Below, piece after piece: positions 32,772-45,900 of a stretch of DNA of 64,000 nucleotides. The stretch's first letter is position 1. The number at the start of each line of letters is the position of its first letter. The stretch spans positions 1 to 64,000 of the forward strand of contig BBXU01001043.1 in assembly GCA_001598975.1 (NCBI GenBank), written 5' to 3'. The translations under genes were made by a program, and so were the position numbers. The stretch comes from Parachlorella kessleri. Taxonomy: Eukaryota; Chlorophyta; Trebouxiophyceae; Chlorellales; Chlorellaceae. A model generated the notes under the pieces. The model searched no databases. It saw only the letters and a program-made list of their open reading frames with translations, and was not told where the DNA came from.

Positions 32772-33268
32772 GGTCCCACAGCCGCTTTGGCCGTTCCGAG
32801 GATATTGATATGCCCCTAAGGTGCTGCTTCAGTAGCTCCTCCACGGGAATGTAAAGCCTCTCCGTGGTCAATCGGCTTCTTGGTCAGCGCGTTCACGGAG
32901 CTGGAAGCTGGTTTCCTGTACTGGACATGTCATGATGTCGTGAAGAGCACCTCTGCAACAATTCGGTAGGCAGCCGTTGAGAAATTAATGGTGTACTTGA
33001 AGCAAGGTTAGAGGCTTGGAGGCAATCAATGTGGAAACCACCCTCTTGATGCTTGCGCCTTTCCTATGGGCGGGAGGGTGGTCAGGGCGCCAGATGGGGA
33101 GGCCCGCCCTTGACATTGTTTGGGGCGTGCCGGCAGTCTTTACCTATCAGTGTAAACACTTCTGTAGGCTTGCAGAGCGTGTCGCTGATCAGTTGTCGCT
33201 CATCATGCCTTTTGTTATGTGGCATATTTGCCACGGGTGTGTCTTACTTTAGAATCAACACCGCTGCC
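32772..33268. promoter_or_regulatory. Bidirectional upstream region of the dehydrogenase and the GalT-like gene
   Basis: 497 bp between divergent starts, duplicated at about 27913-28425. Well-conserved stretches (for example GACATGTCATGATGTCGT near 32920, also near 28062) persist between the copies and may mark regulatory or 5' UTR sequence. Confidence 0.5.
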
Positions 33269-36083
33269 ATGACAATTGCCACAGCTCCATACCGGAATGT
33301 TTTTGACCTTGCCCGGGCGTACCCCCTCTCCCACTCTGTTGTCTTTAACCGCCTGTGAGTCGCCAGTGGTCGGCTCCTCGCGTTTACTTTCCTTGCTATG
33401 AAAAGGTCGCTCGATGAACACTATTGGTGCCAAGTCCTTGAGCGCATTTCCCTGCGGGGCCCCCAGAACAGGCTGCCTGCTCTTGAGGGACCTGGCATCT
33501 GCGCCTCCACGTTTCTGTTGGTAACAGTGGTGCAGGTTTGAGGTCAGTGTGGGCCACCCGCGCTGCCGCGGCACCCCTGCCCTCACCGAAAAGTATGGGG
33601 TGCCGGAGGATAACAGCCAGGTGGTGGTCAGCATCACCGACAGGGTCACGCTGTCACAAGCCTGGTACAACGAGGCCCGGACGCAGAAACCGCAGACATT
33701 CAGCGAGGAACTGGCACTCAGGGACCCCACCGATGGCGGCAGGACTTGCGACTTCTGCGACTGGCAGGTGTGTGTATGTGCGCAGTTGGCACGGGATGGA
33801 CCAGCATGCCATGTGCATCCTGGCTGTCTCTGAGCTCTTACTGTTGTGCTCAAGCTTAGGGGCACAACCATACTAGGAACTTGGTGAAGATGATGCGTCT
33901 GGTGCATCAGTGATGGCATGGAGCTGCACTGGTGGGGCTGTGTCCCTGGTGTTGTAAGGCCGGTGTTATAAATTTCAGTGCCTACATCGACAACACTCCC
34001 GTTTGACTTGCAGAATTACACTGCGGAGGACACCTTTGGCAGGCAAGGTCCCTTGTAAATGTCTGCCTTACTTCACTGATTATCATGCTCACTGCCACCG
34101 AATCTGTGGCCCTTGCTTCCTCTTAGTCAGCTGTCAGTGCAAGGTAGAAGACATGGTGCTGCTCAGGGTATTCGTTTCCTTGCCTGCCCGCAGGTTTGAC
34201 CTTCAACATGCTGTGACGGCCAGCAACCTGTTCAAATACTGCCATCCCGCTCAGGGAGTAGTTCTTTTCAAGCACCATGACCCACTGTCTTTCTCCCTCC
34301 CCCAGCTGTCAGATCTCGTAAGTGTGTCCCACAGCTGGTTTCAGGCAGCTGCCGTGGCAGCAACAGGCAAGGAAGCCACTGGAGACATTCAGCGCAGCTA
34401 CCAGCAGCAGTGCGAAAATGGAAACTGTGGCAGCGATGAGGGCTCCAGCAGTGGCACTAGCCTAGGTATCGACACAGAGGTGCGGCAGCAGGAGCCGCCG
34501 CCGCAGCATGGGCAGGCGGGAAGGCGCGGCCAGCTACATCCACTGTTCCTCTGGAACTGCCTTCCGAGAGCAGGTTGGTGGCGACTGGGGTGTGCTCCAA
34601 AACACCACCATCCATGGCGTGCAAGGCCGTGCGCTGCCTGAGAGGCACACACACACAGACACACACACACGCACACCACAACCCAACCCTATGCCCTGCC
34701 TGTCCGCAGGCGCCAGCCAGTTCCACGGCCACGCGCAGGTCATGCTCAGCAGCAGCCCCTTTCCCGCCATCCAGCAGGAGCGGGAGGCAGCAGCATGCTA
34801 TGACGCTGTGCACCAGGGCAGCGGCTCCTACTACCGAGACCTTCTGGCCGCCTATGAGGCGGTTGGGCTGCTGCGCCAAGCGGGGACGGGAGGCGACAGG
34901 TGCGCTAGGCTCCGCTTTCTGGTTGCCAGCCTGCTCGGTTCCTTTCAGTCTGTCGCGCTGGCTATGCGTGGCTCGCAGGGAGGCTGCAGCGTGCGGTGTT
35001 GCAGCCACAAGGCACCTCCTAGCTGCGCACAGGTGGCAGAGAGGAGTACAGGGCAGACAGGACCATCTCCCCATTTCCTTTTGCCCTTGGAAGCTAGAAT
35101 GTACCCCAATGACAGCTGCGCTCCAAGCCAGAGAGCAGGGCGTGGTGTTGGACCTGCGAAGCAGCCATGCTGCTGTGCCCCGCTGTTGCAGGGCCTTCTG
35201 CTACCCCTCCCTCACCCCCACCAAGGACATGGAGGTGTGCATACAGGGCAGCCACATGTGCAGCCCAGCCTTCCAGCTGCTGCTCTACGTGGCACTGAGA
35301 GCGCTGATCGACAAGCTGGGTGTGAAGACCTTCAACGCCGCCATCTACAACGTCAGCCTGCAGGGGCCGGGCCGGGCGGGGGTGTTGGGGCAGCAGGGAC
35401 AGCAGCAGGCACAGCAGCCAGGCAGCGTGGAGGACATGTGGGCCGCTGGAGAGCCGATGGGACCTGTCCTGGCCAGGTGGGTTTGCAGGTTGCCCTTGGT
35501 CCGGGGGAGGATAGTCCAGCAACTGACTGCCAGTCCTTGGGATTTGCCTGCCAGTCGCCATAGCCGCTGTTACTGATAGAGGTCATGGTGACCTGTGGTC
35601 AGCGGCGTAGCATGACAGGCTCGCGGAAGGGTGACTGCGTGGTTGTACCTGCTGCAGGGTAGTGTCTCGCGGCAAGCCGAGCAGCCAGGCGAGCGACTTT
35701 GGTGGTCTAGAGGTGAGAGGCACACTCCATGCCACCCCGCATCCTAAGAGGCAGCAGCGATCAGGTCTGAGGTTGAGCTGCTGAAGTGATTAATGCCTTC
35801 GTTCCCTGTGGTGAGCCAGAGGCGAGACGACTACATGTTTGTGCTGGGGTTTGTAAACGGGAACACAGCACAGAACCTGCATGCCCGAAAGTCCTCCACA
35901 TGCCGACACGGCTTTGGGTCTTGTACGAAGCACGAGTCATTACTAGGTATGCTCGGCTTCACACGGTGGTTTGGGTGTTACTGTTGCGCACAGGTTTTTG
36001 GGGGTGCAAGCATCGCTCACACAGACCCCTGGATGGTGGCACAAGCACTGGATGCCGTGCTTGAGCAGCACTCAGCACTGTGA
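33269..36083 (+). CDS. GalT-like nucleotidyltransferase of the HIT superfamily
   Basis: Eight exons encode 448 residues: 33269-33354, 33536-33767, 34014-34042, 34194-34573, 34710-34899, 35192-35476, 35658-35712 and 35994-36083. A zinc-type CDFC pair lies at residues 100-103. GVVLFKHHDPLSFSLPQL and FLWNCLPRAGASQFHGHAQV carry the HIT/GalT HxHxQ motif (H248, H250, Q252), interrupted by intron 4. Later blocks are RAFCYPSLTPTKDMEVCIQG and VFGGASIAHTDPWMVAQALD. GalT-type enzymes transfer nucleotidyl groups to sugar phosphates through a histidine intermediate; the substrate is not assignable, and classical galactose-1-phosphate uridylyltransferase is only one option. Intron 3 (34043-34193) must be GC-AG (GGCAG|GCAAGG) to keep frame. 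An open frame at 35793-35900 was judged intronic because GGLE joins VFGG perfectly without it. Confidence 0.85.
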
Positions 36084-36999
36084 ACAACAGGGAATGTCTA
36101 CCTTGTTCTGTCTTCGGGTATCGGGTTGCAAATTGTGCACCATGTTGGAAGGGGTTTGATGTCGGCAGCTGGTGCCATGTGCGGGTTAGAAAACCTTGGT
36201 TTGGACGGCGTGGCTTGGTTGCGCAAGGCAGTGAGCCTCACCTGTCTCTGGCAGAGCTAGAGGCTTCTGGTAAGGGTGGCAGGCAGTGCGGACAGAGAGG
36301 ATGTAGGGGCAACCTGAGGCTTTTGTTGTAGGAACAACGTGTTGTTTGTCTGTCCTAAGGGCGCGGCTGTAATGTTACTGTCCTTGTAGCTCTGGCCGGC
36401 ATACCGTTTGGGTCATCACGATACTTCCTAGCTTGAAGTTGTATGTGTAACAGGCGTGCTGTTACATGATAAGAGCCATACCCACTTTCCGGTTTACTGC
36501 AGCATGCTATTTAGTCTGTACTACTTACTGGGCTAGTAGCCCAGTAAGCCATGTCGCCAGGAGTCTTGAACAGTAGCAATCAGTAGGCCATGCACATCCA
36601 CATGGAAAAACCTTGCTACCTAACACTGGTGCAGCCTGCCCCAACATTGGTCAGCTTCACAGAGCACATCACAGAGCGAAGCCAGTGGTTGACAACACAT
36701 CAGCTATTATGCATGCCATGGTCAGCATGCAGAAAAGGCAACAGGTGCACTTCTCAACTGAAGGGGCACCGTGCGTTTTACATGCAGGGGAGAAAGCTGC
36801 AGTACACAGATATCACAAGTCCAGAAGAGATCAGCATAGCTGTTGTGGCACACTCTCATGATCATTTCAAGCCTAAGATAAGACAGTTGCTACACACACA
36901 TCCTTGCATTGCCGCATTCATTAATGGAAATTGCAGGAAGCCACAAGGTCACACCCAGTGATCATTGCAAGTAGTCTCCATCGGCCCACTACCAGGCGC
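36084..36999. other. Convergent intergenic region
   Basis: It holds the 3' flanks of the GalT-like gene (TGTAA near 36368 and 36445) and of the glucan water dikinase (reverse TTACA near 36777). One dispersed-repeat copy lies near 36268-36325. The open frame 36590-36961 has no recognisable family. Confidence 0.5.
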
Positions 37000-39900
37000 T
37001 CACATCTGCGGCCTCGACTGCACAATGGTGATCACATTGTCGGGGCCCACCACCCCCTCCACATCCTGGGCACCTCCCAGGGTATTCTCAATAGCCATGC
37101 CCGCCTTGCAGATCTCGCTCATCAGCTTCCGGCGGAACTCCATGTCCTGCAACAAGACGCCAGGGTCAACACATCAGCCTGCTATACATTATTAAGCACA
37201 CCCATGCCTCCACACCGACACCAATATAGCCAGATATTGGCTAGCTAGCTAGCTGGCTAGCTAAGTACAGAGTGCACCACCTGCTCACAGCCGTAAGACG
37301 ACCGCCCTTCTCAACCCCTCGCCCAGCCACCCAGGCGGACACTAGCGCACACCAGGTGAAGGGGACATCGACATCGCCACCGCATGCTGCCCAAGTGTGT
37401 CTGAAGGAGTGGGGTAAGCCAGGAGTGCCACCAAGGCAGCCACCTGTGCAGCACCCGCCTACCCACCCACCCACCTGCATGATGCGGTCGCTGCCATAGT
37501 CCACCTTCTTGCGCTCAGTGGCATCCATGGTGACAGACTCGTACAGCCCAGCACCTGCAACAAAGACACCCAACCTCCAATGAGCTGTGGCACGGAGGCG
37601 ATGAACTCTTAGGGCACACAAGTGTCAGCAGCTGAGGGAGCACTTCACACCTGCTCCTCAGCAATGTGAAATGCCTGCGCATACGCATGATGAAGGAACC
37701 CTTGCATGGACTTCATGTATAAGGTGCACCACGCACCCGCGTAGCCCTCCAGGTCCTCGCCGTTGGAGTCTGAGCGGAAGATGAGCGACTCGCGCACAAA
37801 CATGCCCTCGCTCTTGCTAGGATACATCACCACCTGCACAGGGCGCAAGCAAGTGGGCCACGAACCTTCAGACAAACGTCGGCAGACCATATGCAATGGC
37901 ACTCCTGCCACCACAATGCAGCAGCACAAGCCAGGCTCGGTGGTGCAGCGCAGCTTGGGACAGTAGCCACGGCTGCCGCGCTTTATTACAAATAGAGCCC
38001 TGCGCAGCAGGACTTCAAGTTACAGCCTGCTGTCCTCACAGCCAGTGTGCGGAGGAACTCTAGAGCTAGAGTCGCTCAAGCACGCCCCCGCCGCACCCGT
38101 GGGTTGTCGAGGTCGTCCTTGCTGGCCACGAAGCCCAGGGAGGCGCCGGGCACGGTGCCGCTGACAATGGCCTCGCCCAGGCCCTTGACCAGCTCGCAGT
38201 AGATCTCGGAGCTGTCGCCGGTGGAGGGGTTGGTGGTGTGGATGACAAAGGCATACTGTGCTGGCACCACCCTCTGCAACACGCACAGGCAGGAGTCCTC
38301 ACTAAGGTGAGTCATGCAGGCAGAGTCCCAATGCTTGCTCACGCGCTTGCCCACACAGCAGCCACCTGCCCACTGCCCGACAACGCAAACAAACTGACCT
38401 CTATATGTTCGGCCCCACAGAGCAACTACAGTTCATCGGCCGCATGGACGTGAAACAGCACCAATCCAAGTGGAATGCCAAGCTGACGGGGCTTTGCCGG
38501 CACCTAGTATTACCTGTGTCAGCACCGCCATGCGCACGTCCTCAAAGTTGATGCCAACCTTGCGGGTCGAGTAGTATGCTCGCTCATTATACTTGGACGC
38601 CCAAACAGCCTGCAGGTAGCAGGCTCCCATGGTTTCAGCGCAGCGATCGAGACTCCCTGCTGTGGCCGAGGCATCATCACCGCTCCTACACCCATCGCCG
38701 TAAGCCACTTGGCCCGGGCCCACCTTTAGGGGTGTTCTTGCAGCCCAGCCCACCAGCCGAGGGTCCCTGCCTGCCAATGCCCACCACATCTGGCAGTCAG
38801 GCCCAGGACCCTGTGTAGCCAACAACACTCACGACAGGTTGCCTTGAGAACCGACATGGTCCCTATGCTGCAAACAGAACTCTCGACAGCTCACCTTGAG
38901 AGCCGATATAAACCCTGTGCTGCCAACAGAACTCTCAACAGCTCACCTTGAGGGCCGACATGGCCGCCTTCCAGCGGTCAGAGGCCTGGGGCACCGGGAT
39001 GCCAGCAGCTGCCATGTCCCACTTGAGGGAGTCCTGCAGGTCCTTGGGCACTGCCACCTGCAGAAGGGCAGCAGAGGGACAGGTGAGGAGGTGTGCCTGC
39101 AATGGACTTCTCTTGGCTGGGGCTGGGGCGGGCATAGTTGCATTAAAGTTGTCTGGGGTTGCAGGCAGCGGCCACACCAGTGAAAGCAATGCTCCAGGGC
39201 CACATGCTTTTTGTTGCTGCTTCTGCTCCCCTGCACCAGGCATGCCATCCTACTAATACATCTCTCCTTCAGACCTTCCAAGGAAAGCTGCGCCTGGGTG
39301 TGAACAGGGCAAGCATGACGGCCACCCAGCCCGAGACAAGGCGAACCATCAGGGCAGAGGCCTACCCTGCTAGCCGCACCTCCATGACCAGGTCGCGGGC
39401 GACCTTGAGCTTCTCATGGGCGTTGGCGGGAGTCACGCCGCGCACCACCTCCTCCAGCTGGCGCTGCAGGTCGCGGTTGGCCCCCTGCTTGAGCACCTCC
39501 TCAAAGGCTCCCAGCGGCACCTGCATCGCATCACCAGCACTTGTTGGCGCCGCGCGAGGCGCAGGACAACACTCTGTCCAGAATCACAGGGCTAGGCTCC
39601 ATGGTGGCTGACTGCCTTGCGCCGTGCATACCTCCCATGTCCTGCTAGGCCATTACCTCCAACAAGCCACGACACGCTCAGTGACGTTGCCCGCAGCAGC
39701 CTGCCTTAGCCGGTCCTCCTGCAAGCTCTGACATAAAGCACACAAAAGTGTCCCTGTTTTCTTGAAGGCGGACGAAAGCGAAGCCACCCACCGTGACCGA
39801 GGCAGGCAGGCTGATCCAGTCTGGCAGCTTGCCGCGCAGCGCGGCCAGGTTGCGTGACTTGGCCCCCACCACGTCGTGCGCGTACTCATCCATGGACACC

Positions 39901-42900
39901 ACCCACTTGCCGCACCACCTGCAACCAAAGCGCCGAGGCGGTGACCACCAAACACTAGCCGCAAAGAAACCTAGCAGCTCACACCCCGCACACCGGAAGG
40001 CAGTCCCTGCCAGGATCACCCGTAAAACCCCTCCATGCAAGATGCTGCACAGGAGCAGGTTTGCGACAGGGCGCTTGGAAGTGAGTGGGCACCTTTAGGC
40101 CCACCGGTCCTAGCTGGTGTAGGTGATGCGCTCGACAGCATGTTCGCCTGGCACCCAGGCTGGGCCACCTGTGGCCGGCGGCTTGCCTGGGGATCTTCAT
40201 CTTCAGGTTGGCAGGGCGTGAGCCAGCCCCATTCTCGCTGTTCTTGTGGGAGGCCACCTGTGACGGGTCCACCTCCTCAAAGTTCACATCGCCCTGGGCG
40301 GTCGTCTCGAACGACACGTATTTGCCTGCAGGACACGGATGGGCCATGCGTTCGCATCGGGCAGACACTAAAAACGCTGGGCCAAAGCGAGTGGTTGGGT
40401 GTTCCTAATGGGTAGGTGCTTCAACAACACAGATCCCACTCCGTTACAACATCATCATGCAAAGGCTGCTATCCAAGAAGACATCGCACGCCAGCAGGTG
40501 TTCCTACCCTAACCCAGCTCCTCCTTGCCAGCGCGTCCCCCCCCCCCCCCCCCCGCGCGCCGCACAAATTCCTCTATCAACCTGCCGTCAACCCCCTGCC
40601 AGTGTCTCTCGTCAAACTTTTACTTCCCCCCTCTCTGCGCCTCTCCCCTTTCCACTCCTTGCCAACTCATTTAGACACCCCACGCGCGCACACGTCAGCC
40701 TTTAACGAACCGCCGCCCCAACCCACCTGCCAGTCGCTCCACCTCCTCCAATGCGGCGGCATCATGGCAGGCCGCAAACAGCACCTTCATGTTACGCGCT
40801 CGCACTGACAAGTGCGACAGCACGTCAGGCGCATCCCCACTCAGCAGGCCCACCGCCCCCACTGGCACCTCCTCCTCCCCTGTCACCCGCTTAGCCAGCA
40901 GTACGGTTGGCTCCTCATACACCTGCAGCACACGTAAGACATCCTGAAAGCTCTTGTGAGCACAGCCGAGGGAGACGATGAGATGGGGTGGTGCCCACTG
41001 CTCAGCACTGCAAGGCGGCCTAAGAACCCGCCCCCTACTGAGGCTGCCTCGATGCGGCCGAGCCACCTACTTGAGCAAGACAGTCATACACGCACAGGCC
41101 GCGCCGAGCAAGCAAGCTAGCAGTACACCATTAAACACCCCTCTGCGATGGCTCTCCCTGAAGCGTACCAACTGACTGCTTGATGCATGCAACCCCGTAG
41201 ACAAGCAAAGGGAGGGCCAGCTACAGGTTCACCAAATACCAAGCACGGGAAAGAAGCACGCGACTTGCCTTGTCCTGGATGCCATGCAGGTTAGGCACCA
41301 CCACCACGCGGCCCACGGTGTTGGCCGGGCTGATGATCTGCCAAGCACCCAGCTCTGCAGCCTTGCGGATCTCAGGCTCCACGCTGCAGGGCAGGCGAGA
41401 TGTCCACAGTCAGCAGCACCATCTGACATTCAGTGCCAGTCTTCAACACACCATGCCAGTCCCCAGGCTTGTGCCATGCATGCCCACACACGATGCGCAG
41501 CCAAGCAGAAAGATGAGGACAGAATTGCGTGCCAAACGCGAAGCCCAGGCCCAAGCCATGCTCTAGCTATATAAACGCTCTGCTACACCCCTGTGGCAGT
41601 GCACATCAGATGAGGTACATGCCTCCATACCCTCCCAGACCTTGAAGCCCTGGGGAGTGACTGCCCGTGTCGCCCACCCCGGCACCCACCTGCGCAGCAC
41701 CAGGCTGACCGCAAAGGCAGGCCCGCCTCGGATGACTTCTTCCGCAAACAGGTTCACCGCCCACGAGTCGGCGCCAAAGGCCTCGCCGAAGCTGCGGGCC
41801 ACGGGGTCCACATTGTTGAAAACATGCTCCGACACCTCTGCCAGCGCGCGGTGTATGCGGTCAATCACAGACATGGCCTGTGCACAGAGAAAGCTAGGGG
41901 AATAGTGGTTATAGGTCAGGAGATGAGCCCACACAAGGGGGTGGGAACCAAGCGAGGTGGAAGACTGTGCAAGATGAGATGCTGGGAATAAAGACCAGGA
42001 GTGTGGCAAGGTGCACGACAAGGAGAAGGGGAACCCAAGGTGCTGGGTATGCCTTAGCAGAAAAACAGTGGGAAAGCTAAGCTAACTGCATCCGTCTTGC
42101 AGAAGCTGCGTCCAGGTCCTTCCCTCAGCAGGAAAGCATGGAGCGGGCTGCCATGAGTGAGACTCGCAGGACTAATGGTGCACGGCAAGCACGGTGGCAG
42201 GCAGGAAAGGAGCCAGCCCACCAGCACCCAGTAATGCTGACCTTCATAGCATCGTCCTTGTTGGGACGCTGGCCGCGGCGGACATAGTCAGGCAGGTCGT
42301 TCCAGGCTTTGAGGCAGTAGCAAATCTCCTCATTATCGCCAGCTGCAAGACAGACACATCCAACAGTCAGGATATGTCACAAAGCCTGGCTACACAAGCA
42401 CAGACAATGGCTAACACAATGTTGGCTACGGGGCAGTACAATCTATGTGGTACCGTTGCATGTCTAAAAGCCGTGGCATATGTTGCTGGCAGCTCTCACC
42501 GCTTAGCTGTGCGCTTCCTCCTTTCCAACATTCAATCCACCCACAAAAATTCTCATTCGCTCAGCGTCCCACCTGAGAGCGCTAGATTCTGCAGCAGCGG
42601 CGCCACAAAGGCGGCAGCGGCAGCGCCAGACTGAACAGCACCCCGCTCAGCTGCAGCCCTCACCACATTCTCCAGGGCCAGGTCCAGATACAGCAGCTCC
42701 CTGCATGCCAAACAGTAGCCATCAGGTGCCGCTAACAAGCAACCCACACAAATACATTGTAGGTAGCCAATCATGTGCTCTTGATGCTGCCTGTCATCGG
42801 CCAACTCCACAGCCTGTGCAACTGCCCATCAAGTCACCAGAGAAAATCCAACACCAGAACAAGCCGTCAAGAAGTCCTGTATGCACAAGCCACCCAAGGC

Positions 42901-45900
42901 ATCACCTGTTGTTGCGCAGAATGGGGTTGAGGTCGGTACGTGCCTCCACTGCTGCCTCAATGAGCGGCAGGATCTGCGGGTCGTTGCTGTGCGACAGCAC
43001 GTAACCCAGGTAGCCCTTGGCGGTGTCGGGCACAAAGCGTGCGGCAGCAGAGGCGGAGAACTGCAGGTCGGCCCCGGAGTGTGTCTGCAGGCAGTTGGGT
43101 TGTGAGCAAACTTGTCAGCTCACCAGCCCTGAAGGATGAAATCCAGTCAAGGCAGCGGGCAGGTACTGCTTACCAAGCATGGCATCTATAAGCTCTTGAC
43201 TGTGTTTCCCACAGGACCGCTGCTCCTTTCTGCTACCCATGTGATGGACCCTCAGCAACTCATGCAATCCCTACACCGGCCGCTCACCGACTTGAGGATG
43301 TTCAGGTAGTTGTTGAGGTCGCGGATGAGAGCATCCTTTTTGTCAGGGAAGAACTCAGGCTCGGTGACAATGGGGCGGTCAAACGACTCCAAGCGCTGCC
43401 TGGAGATGCCGGCCTCCGACAGGACGCGCCAGTAAGCGCCTGAAAGACAGGCATCAAGGAGTTACAAAACACTTGAGTACACTCCGCACAGCATACGCAT
43501 GGCTGTAATGCCACCGAGGACCCCAACCTGTCAGAACGCTGAGGCAAGCAGGGGCCCCGCTCAGGTGCGCCAGCAAATTGGCGCCAGTCCCCCGCCCTCC
43601 TAAAGCCAAGCAGAGCCGCAGCTCAATCGTGTTACTGGGAAAAGCGGAGCCAATCCCCTGGCGTTCCTGGGGCTGAGCAAACGAGCGGAGCAGACGAGCT
43701 TCTCACCCCTGTCGCCATTGCCCTCCAGGAAGGCCAGGTAAGCCTCGCAGATGGGCACGTCGTCGGGTGTGGTGTTGTTGTGCAGCTTCTGGTGCCACTC
43801 CTCCATCCAGGTGCCCTTCTTCTCCGGCAGCTGCAGGCACGCAGGGCACGCAGGGAGAGCAGCAGGATGAAGGGAGGATAGCTGCAGGGCTGCTGGCGCC
43901 TTCCGTCCAAGTGCTCTGCTTCTGGTGGAGCAGAACATTGCTTGGAGAGAGAAAATAAGCGGGACCTAAAAAATGAAGAGCCCATGGCATCTCTATGCTT
44001 GCACCGCACCTGGCACCAGACCCGCAGCGGTTTTCATAAGCTGGTGGCATAGGCCACAAGCGTAGCCTGGTTGACAGTCATTGCAACTGTCAGGCCGGCT
44101 GGTGGATCACATCCACCCAAAATCTGTTGCTTAGTAGAAGGCACGCAACACTTGGGCTTTGTCAGCGAATAGCCACACAGACAGTGTCAATACACTGTCA
44201 ACGGCTGCGCACCTTGTTCCTGTGCATGACATTCAGGATCTCATCCCTGACCGCCTGGGCGTTGCCTCCACGGCCCACAGTGGTCAGCAGGTTGCGTGCC
44301 CACTCCTGAGCATCGCCCGAGGTCCTCGCATAAACCTGCAAATGGTAAGGGCAGCCGTCATGGTCATTACATCGAAACGACACCCAGGTCTTGAATAGCA
44401 ATATGCTACGTGTCACATATCCAAGACCGTGCCAGCTTGTACAACAGAGCCAGCATGCCTAGATCCCCCCGATTTCGTGGAGCTGGCTTTTACATGACCC
44501 CAGTGCAGCTAAGCTTCCATCACACAACTGTGACACCGCACCTCGGCAATCTTGTGGGTCAGGCGGTCCTGCGCCGAGCCCAAGATGCGGGGCTGCGTGT
44601 TGTAGTTGCGCTGCCAGGTCAACTGGCGAATGGCGCTGTAGCGCATCCACACATAGATGCGTACCAGGGCGTCCTCGACATTCTCAAACCGCTCCTGCAT
44701 TAACCATGGTGGAAAAAATCCCATCAGACTCGTGCTAGGCCACTGCAAAAAGACCGAAGCTGCCATTGACGGGTCGCAAATGTCAGCTTCTGTCAGCTTC
44801 CGTGACGACAGCTTGAATTACGAGTCCAGCAAAGTGAGAGGCACTCGCATAGCACACCATTCTGCTGCACGGCAACGTCATTGTCTGACCCCAGGGTTTG
44901 TTGCCGGGCATCTATATCACGGAGTGCCCAAGACAAGGCAGCAATAAAATTTCCCAGTCGCCACCTACCGCCAGCACATCGCCCAGAAGGTCCGCCGCCT
45001 TGTTGCAGCGGTGCATGAGGGTCCATGCCCCCGTGTTGACCTCACAGTCCACAATGGTGCGGCTCAGGTCATCATCGAAGCCTGCTGCAGCTCCCTTGCC
45101 TTTCTTCTCCCTCTTGGCACCCGGCAGAGGCACTGTGAAGTTGCCGGAGCCATCCTTCCACCAGCTGGAGCCTGCAGCATGGCACACAAAGATACAAAAC
45201 ATCCATTTGGTGGTAAGAAAGTGACGAGTGCCGCCAACGGAATGGCCAAGTACCCCTCACTACACTTGTTGATGCGTGCTAAGATACTGCTGCCCTTCTA
45301 AGCGAGTTCCTGGCATACTGCACTTGATGGAGCCAACATGCTCTCGCAGCAGCAGCCTTGGCAAGTGCTGCAGCCGCTACCACAGTGGAAGCTGAGGACC
45401 CACAGAACAGCCAGCAGGCGCAGCAATCGCTGGCACAGTGGTTGTGCGAGGCGCATCAGCACTGCTTAAAATGGTCTACAATTCACTGCTGTATCAATAG
45501 CTGGTGCTGCTGCGGCGCAGCCTGCTGACACTGCGACAACGTGCCATGACTGCCGCTGGCAGTGCTGTGAGGTTCAGTTTGAACTGCTGCAGTACCTTGT
45601 AATCAACCTGCTTACCATCTTCGTTCTTGAGTACGAATATGAGGCTTGTGAGACCATGGCCATTTGGTAGCTGCAGGGTAACCCGGCTCAGCGGCTGGTC
45701 CCATGAGCCCTTGTAGCCATCGATGTCTTTATCCTTGCAGCTGCTGAACGGCGAGTCAGCCGCTATGCCTTCCACCGTGCTACCTGCACCATCGTACATG
45801 CGACAAAGTTTACTACCGAGGCCTGCTTGATCGCTGCGCAGGCCCAGGGATGCACCCAGCATCGGGGCCCGCCTATCACTACCCTGCGGCTAAGCTTGCC

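Larger units (their letters stand above)
29178..33565. repeat. Right copy of the segmental tandem duplication
   Basis: It pairs with about 24110-28735. Its right edge runs into the intact GalT-like gene, so this arrangement is probably ancestral and the left copy the derivative. Confidence 0.88.

Noticed and set aside
33215..33919. 234-residue minus-strand open frame
   Set aside because: It is a shadow of GalT-like exons 1 and 2, with no family resemblance.
34508..35576. Plus-strand open frames of 351 and 333 residues
   Set aside because: They merge GalT-like exons with introns in mixed frames; the spliced model has the HxHxQ motif and family homology.
35793..35950. Possible extra GalT-like exon (RRDDYMFVLGFVNGNT)
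   Set aside because: Exon GGLE joins VFGGASIAHTDPW directly in phase, and the candidate has no clear donor.
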